9,736 bases of DNA from Gemmatimonadota bacterium. Lineage in GTDB: Bacteria > Gemmatimonadota > Gemmatimonadetes > Gemmatimonadales > Gemmatimonadaceae. The notes below the pieces were generated by a model that saw only the letters and a list, made by a program, of their open reading frames with translations, was not told the DNA's origin and did not search any database. Below, piece by piece: positions 7,387 to 9,736 of the stretch (position 1 is its first letter; each line of letters starts with the position of its first letter). The stretch spans positions 1 to 9,736 of the forward strand of contig JAEUJK010000877.1 of the NCBI GenBank assembly GCA_016794735.1. The letters run 5' to 3'. The position numbers and the translations under genes were made by a program.

Positions 7387-9125
7387 GAGGCACCCCCAAC
7401 GATCATCTGCATCTGCTCGACGATCGGACCGAGCGCCAGTGCCGGCAGGAAGGTGAGCGCACCGACCAGCAGCACGGTCGCCACGAGGAGCAGAACGAAG
7501 GTCGGCCCATCGGTGGGAAAGGTCCCCGCCCCGGGCGGCACCGCGCGTTTGCCACCGAACGACCCGGCCAGGGCCAGCACCGGCACGATGATCCAGAATC
7601 GACCCATCCACATCGCCAGCGCCAACACCGTGTTGTACCACGCACTGTTCGCCCCGAGGCCGCCAAAGGCACTGCCGTTGTTGTTCGCGGCCGAGGACAG
7701 CGCGTAGAGCACCTCCGAGAAGCCATGCGGGCCGGCGTTGAAGATTCCGGCGCGGCCCCCCTGCACGTGGAGCGACACGGCCGTACCAAGCAGCACCCAC
7801 GCGCTCGGGATCAGGACGACCAACGCGGCCAGCTTGATGTCGCGCGCCTCCACCTTCTTCCCCAGGTATTCCGGTGTGCGTCCCACCATGAGGCCGGCCA
7901 GGAACACCGCGAGGAGCGCGAAGACCAGCATCCCATACAGCCCCGACCCCACGCCACCAAAGACGACTTCACCCAGCTGCATCAGCCACATGGGGAACAG
8001 TCCACCGAGCGGAGTGAAGGAGTCGTGCATGGCGTTCACAGAGCCGTTCGACGCCGCCGTGGTCGCGGTCGCCCAGATGGCGGAGCCTGCGATGCCGAAT
8101 CGCACCTCCTTTCCTTCCATGTTGCCACCCGGTTGGGTCGGGCTCGCAGCAAGCTCCACGCCTGCCGAGCGCAGTTGGGGCGTGCCCGCCTGCTCCGCGG
8201 CCAGCGTGGGGAGGGTGCTCCCCACGTAGATCACCACCATAGCCGTGAGCAGGGCCCACCCCTGACGCGGGGCGCGTACCAGGCGCCCAAAGGCAAGACA
8301 CAACGCCGCTGGAATGAGCAGGATGCTCACGACCTGCACCAGGTTGCTGAATGGCGTCGGGTTCTCGAGCGGGTGCGCCGAGTTGGCGTTGTAGTAACCG
8401 CCACCGTTGGTGCCGAGCTGCTTGATCGCGACCTGCGACGCCACCGGCCCAAGCGGAATCGTCTGCGTAGATACGGTGGTGTCGGTGCCCGCCAGGGGCT
8501 CGACCAGCGTGACGGTGCGCGTGGCCCTCAGCGTTTGCGGTACGCCCTGGCCGGCGAGGAGCAATGCGATGATGAACGAGAGAGGGAGGAGCACGTACAA
8601 CGTGCCCCGCACGAGGTCCACCCAGAGGTTCCCCACGCCGCTGGCCTCGCGGCGAACGAGCCCGCGGACGAGGGCCGCGAGGACTGCCAATCCGACGGCC
8701 GCTGAGAGGAAGTTCTGCACCGTGAGACCCACCATCGGCACCAGAAGTCCCAGCGTCGCCTCACCGGCATACGCCTGCCAGTTCGTGTTCGTCACGAACG
8801 ACACGGCCGTATTGAACGCGAGCAGCGGCGGCACACTCGGCATGCCGGCGCCGAGTGGCAACACACCCTGCAGCCGCTGCAGCGCATAGAGAAGCAGCAC
8901 GGCAGCGACGCTCAGGCCAAGTATGTGCCCTGCATACCGCGACCAGTGCATGTCGTCCTCTGGCGTAGTGCGGAGCAATCGCCAGGCGGCACGCTCCACG
9001 CGGGCGAGCGGGAGCGGCCTGACGCCAGGTTCCATGACCCGGGCGATCCACGTGCCCAGGGGCAAAGCCAGCAGGAGTACGCTGGCCACGACCACGGCGA
9101 ACTCTGCAAGCGCGTGCGTGGTCAT
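7383..9125 (-). CDS. kdpA: KdpA, potassium-binding and translocating subunit
   Basis: KdpA is the inner-membrane subunit that selects and conducts K+, and is related to the SKT potassium-channel superfamily. The product is 580 aa (E. coli 557). The four pore-loop regions are clear: TNTNWQAYAGE (112-122), LGTNGGGYYNANSAHP (237-252), TTAASNGSVNAMHDSF (355-370) and SSAANNNGSAFGGL (477-490). Other conserved segments are GLTVQNFLSAAVG (133-145), PMWLMQLGEVVFGGVGSGLYGM (378-399, written here in parts: PMWLMQLGE and VVFGGVGSGLYGM) and GLMVGRTPEYLGKK (411-424). About ten hydrophobic helices are spread along the protein. The extra length relative to E. coli lies mainly near residues 200-225 and 305-335. 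The ATG at 9125 overlaps the kdpF stop as ATGA and has a strong ribosome binding site, GGAGG at 9133-9137, 7 nt upstream and inside kdpF. The stop overlaps the first kdpB start by 4 nt. Confidence 0.98.
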   Translation of the reverse strand: MTTHALAEFAVVVASVLLLALPLGTWIARVMEPGVRPLPLARVERAAWRLLRTTPEDDMHWSRYAGHILGLSVAAVLLLYALQRLQGVLPLGAGMPSVPPLLAFNTAVSFVTNTNWQAYAGEATLGLLVPMVGLTVQNFLSAAVGLAVLAALVRGLVRREASGVGNLWVDLVRGTLYVLLPLSFIIALLLAGQGVPQTLRATRTVTLVEPLAGTDTTVSTQTIPLGPVASQVAIKQLGTNGGGYYNANSAHPLENPTPFSNLVQVVSILLIPAALCLAFGRLVRAPRQGWALLTAMVVIYVGSTLPTLAAEQAGTPQLRSAGVELAASPTQPGGNMEGKEVRFGIAGSAIWATATTAASNGSVNAMHDSFTPLGGLFPMWLMQLGEVVFGGVGSGLYGMLVFALLAVFLAGLMVGRTPEYLGKKVEARDIKLAALVVLIPSAWVLLGTAVSLHVQGGRAGIFNAGPHGFSEVLYALSSAANNNGSAFGGLGANSAWYNTVLALAMWMGRFWIIVPVLALAGSFGGKRAVPPGAGTFPTDGPTFVLLLVATVLLVGALTFLPALALGPIVEQMQMIVGGAS

Positions 9126-9205
9126 TCGAACACCTCCGGGCGGAACAGTGCAACCAGGAGGTAGACAAACAGGGCGACCGCAACAAAAGCAGCGACGATG
9201 TACAT
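9122..9205 (-). CDS. kdpF: KdpF, small stabilising subunit of the K+ pump
   Basis: KdpF is a single-span membrane peptide that stabilises the KdpABC complex. The minus strand from the ATG at 9205 encodes 27 aa (E. coli KdpF is 29). It begins MYIVAAFVAV, continues as one hydrophobic helix with YLLVALF, and ends RPEVFE. The tail P-E-x-F after a YLL-type helix is typical of KdpF. GAGG at 9211-9214 lies 5 nt before the start and overlaps the stop of the upstream microprotein ORF. The kdpF stop overlaps the kdpA start by 4 nt. A longer open frame to 9316 runs through the overlapping upstream ORF in another frame and is not used. Confidence 0.93.
   Translation of the reverse strand: MYIVAAFVAVALFVYLLVALFRPEVFE
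9133..9137 (-). promoter_or_regulatory. Strong ribosome binding site of kdpA inside kdpF
   Basis: GGAGG on the minus strand, 7 nt before the kdpA ATG at 9125, lies within the last codons of kdpF. It fixes the kdpA start and is the strongest such site in the operon; those of kdpC, the porin and kdpD are weak or absent. Confidence 0.8.
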
Positions 9206-9212
9206 GAGGGCC

Positions 9213-9296
9213 TCAGATGCGCTCGATGAGGCGCTGGTACACGCCGGTGACCGCGGCAAGGCCCGCGATGATGAGAACGACGACGATGTCGAGCAT
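9213..9296 (-). CDS. 27-aa predicted membrane microprotein upstream of kdpF (hypothetical)
   Basis: A short ORF from the ATG at 9296 to the TGA at 9213-9215 encodes 27 residues. It begins MLDIVVVLIIAGLAAV (one hydrophobic segment, about residues 2-16), followed by TGVYQRLIERI, a basic amphipathic tail. The layout is N-terminal acidic residue, one membrane span, then a positively charged end, so the tail would probably face the cytoplasm. AGGA at 9301-9304 lies 4 nt before the start. The stop is 7 bp from the kdpF ATG, and its last bases form part of the kdpF ribosome binding site. It is the first ORF after the likely promoter. It is not KdpF by sequence, since the P-E-x-F tail is missing and a good KdpF follows. 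It could be an extra pump peptide, a regulatory leader peptide, or chance. I believe similar short ORFs precede kdpF in other genomes, but could not check. Confidence 0.6.
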   Translation of the reverse strand: MLDIVVVLIIAGLAAVTGVYQRLIERI

Positions 9297-9333
9297 GAGT
9301 TCCTGGTCGCGGACACAGGAATGCTCGTCGTGA

Positions 9334-9360
9334 GTCGATCAGGGCGGGGTCAGGATCGAC
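9334..9360. repeat. Inverted repeat GTCGATC-13 nt-GATCGAC upstream of the kdp genes
   Basis: GTCGATC at 9334-9340 and GATCGAC at 9354-9360 are perfect inverted 7-bp arms separated by 13 nt, so their centres are 20 bp apart, about two helical turns. The spacing suits a dimeric DNA-binding protein rather than an RNA hairpin. It lies 38-64 bp before the microprotein start, between the TTGACA box and the gene. An operator role is inference. Confidence 0.4.
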
Positions 9361-9364
9361 GGCG

Positions 9365-9374
9365 CTGATATCAG
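9365..9374. repeat. Perfect 10-bp palindrome CTGATATCAG
   Basis: CTGATATCAG is a perfect inverted repeat, 5 bp downstream of the TTGACA box in the kdp direction. It stands out as an AT-rich core in GC-rich DNA. It could be half of a regulator site or a melting region. Function is inferred from position only. Confidence 0.4.
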
Positions 9375-9379
9375 GGAAC

Positions 9380-9385
9380 TGTCAA
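9380..9385 (-). promoter_or_regulatory. Perfect TTGACA -35-like box
   Basis: The minus strand reads TTGACA from 9385 to 9380, the consensus sigma-70 -35 hexamer, 84 bp before the microprotein start. No good TATAAT-like hexamer lies at the usual 16-18 bp spacing (17 bp away is CCGTCG). It may therefore be part of an activator-dependent promoter with a poor -10, as is common for response-regulator targets, or a chance match. Confidence 0.3.
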
Positions 9386-9466
9386 GGCCGCGCGCCGCCA
9401 GTATGTGGCCCTTCGGGCAGGACGACGTGGCGTGCCACAGCGATCAGTCCGCCCTCGCAGTCGCGT

Positions 9467-9736
9467 TTACGCTCGGCCTCTCCGGTAGGCCGCTCGCGGA
9501 TACGGTCTTCCTCGCTTCACGGTCAGCTCCACCGTACGCAGGTTGGCGATGTCCGCCAAGGGGTTCCCGCGCACGAACACCAACGACGCGAACTTCCCCG
9601 GCTCGATCGTTCCATAGTCGCGCTCGCGACCGATCGTTCGTGCCCCGTGCAACGTCGCGGCGGTGATCACCTCACGCGGCGTGAGCCCCGCGACCTTCAC
9701 GAGCGCCTCCAGTTCATCGTGCAGCGCCGGGTACGG
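9467..9736 (-). CDS. Amidohydrolase-family protein, C-terminal fragment (enters from beyond the window)
   Basis: This is the C-terminal end of a metal-dependent amidohydrolase, a family that hydrolyses amide or C-N bonds in cyclic or peptide-like substrates. The frame is open to the window edge and ends with TAA at 9467-9469, giving 89 residues. The visible sequence has the family tail: LHDELEALVKVAGLTPREV, then ITAATLHGARTIGRERDYG, TIEPGKFASLVFVRGNPLAD and NLRTVELTVKRGR. These correspond to the G-L-T-P / A-T / G-x-I-x-P-G-K-x-A-D-L-V / N-P-L-x-D-I hallmarks. Here A-S-L-V replaces the usual A-D-L-V. The metal-binding histidines lie outside the window, so activity and substrate cannot be judged; imidazolonepropionase-like or peptidase-like members are possible. 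It ends 170 bp before the kdp side and is probably a separate unit. Confidence 0.88.
   Translation of the reverse strand, partial: PYPALHDELEALVKVAGLTPREVITAATLHGARTIGRERDYGTIEPGKFASLVFVRGNPLADIANLRTVELTVKRGRPYPRAAYRRGRA

Larger units (their letters stand above)
9297..9466 (-). promoter_or_regulatory. Non-coding gap expected to contain the kdp promoter and KdpE-responsive sites
   Basis: This 170-bp gap lies between the amidohydrolase stop and the first kdp-side ORF and contains no supportable gene. It is the natural place for the kdp promoter. The elements seen are a TTGACA box, a 10-bp palindrome, a 7-bp-arm inverted repeat and three CCTGA repeats, each listed or discussed separately. Near the amidohydrolase end there are short GC arms: GTGGC/GCCAC at 9427-9438 and GCCC/GGGC at 9408-9418. 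Neither is followed by a T-run, so no intrinsic terminator is called. No sequence like the AT-rich E. coli KdpE site was found, which is unsurprising in a high-GC host. Confidence 0.55.

Noticed and set aside
7387..7800. 138-residue N-terminal extension of KdpB inside kdpA
   Set aside because: Low-complexity out-of-frame translation of kdpA; KdpB from 7386 already has the family's usual length.
7117..8705. Long plus-strand open frames opposite kdpA and kdpB
   Set aside because: Antisense shadows of conserved membrane-protein genes; no supported start, domain or neighbour logic.
9206..9316. 64-residue frame extending kdpF upstream
   Set aside because: The extension is Ser/Arg-rich, overlaps the better-supported microprotein ORF in another frame, and KdpF of normal length starts at 9205 with its own GAGG.
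9408..9438. Possible terminator hairpins after the amidohydrolase
   Set aside because: Stems are only 4-5 bp with 2-4 nt loops and no T-run follows on the minus strand.
9297..9466. E. coli-type AT-rich KdpE binding site or a K+/c-di-AMP riboswitch
   Set aside because: No AT-rich direct repeat like the E. coli site is present, and I could not recognise ydaO or kimA-type riboswitch core motifs in this short GC-rich gap.

Overview
The window is a high-GC bacterial chromosome segment (about two-thirds G+C by eye). It is almost fully coding, and every supported gene lies on the minus strand. It holds a complete kdp locus for high-affinity, ATP-driven potassium uptake, flanked by two genes cut by the window edges. 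An outer-membrane beta-barrel gene inside the operon means the host has an outer membrane. The gene order, base composition and barrel type would fit Gemmatimonadota or a similar diderm phylum, but that placement is inference and weakly held.

Layout in the direction of transcription, from high to low coordinates. (1) 9467-9736 is the C-terminal end of an amidohydrolase. (2) 9297-9466 is a non-coding gap that should hold the kdp promoter. It contains a TTGACA box, a perfect 10-bp palindrome, three CCTGA repeats spaced 11 and 21 bp, and a 7-bp-arm inverted repeat. (3) 9213-9296 is a 27-codon membrane microprotein ORF with its own ribosome binding site. (4) kdpF (9122-9205), kdpA (7383-9125), kdpB (5341-7386) and kdpC (4734-5330) encode the four known subunits of the KdpFABC pump. 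(5) 3631-4734 is a BBP2-like beta-barrel porin whose start overlaps the kdpC stop. (6) kdpD (919-3612, GTG start) and kdpE (215-922) encode the sensor kinase and the response regulator. (7) 1-161 is the N-terminus of class II fumarase, 53 bp after kdpE on the same strand.

The pieces form one logical unit. The porin could pass K+ across the outer membrane. KdpA carries K+ across the inner membrane, powered by the KdpB P-type ATPase and supported by KdpC and KdpF. KdpD senses K+ limitation and osmotic state and phosphorylates KdpE, which would activate the promoter upstream of the microprotein. Stop/start overlaps or gaps of at most 18 bp link every gene from the microprotein to kdpE, so a single polycistronic message with translational coupling is likely.

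No wholly new system is visible. The least ordinary parts are the extra microprotein ahead of kdpF, the porin embedded between pump and sensor genes, and the repeat-rich promoter gap. No tRNA, rRNA, CRISPR array, insertion sequence or convincing terminator was seen. No plus-strand gene is supported.
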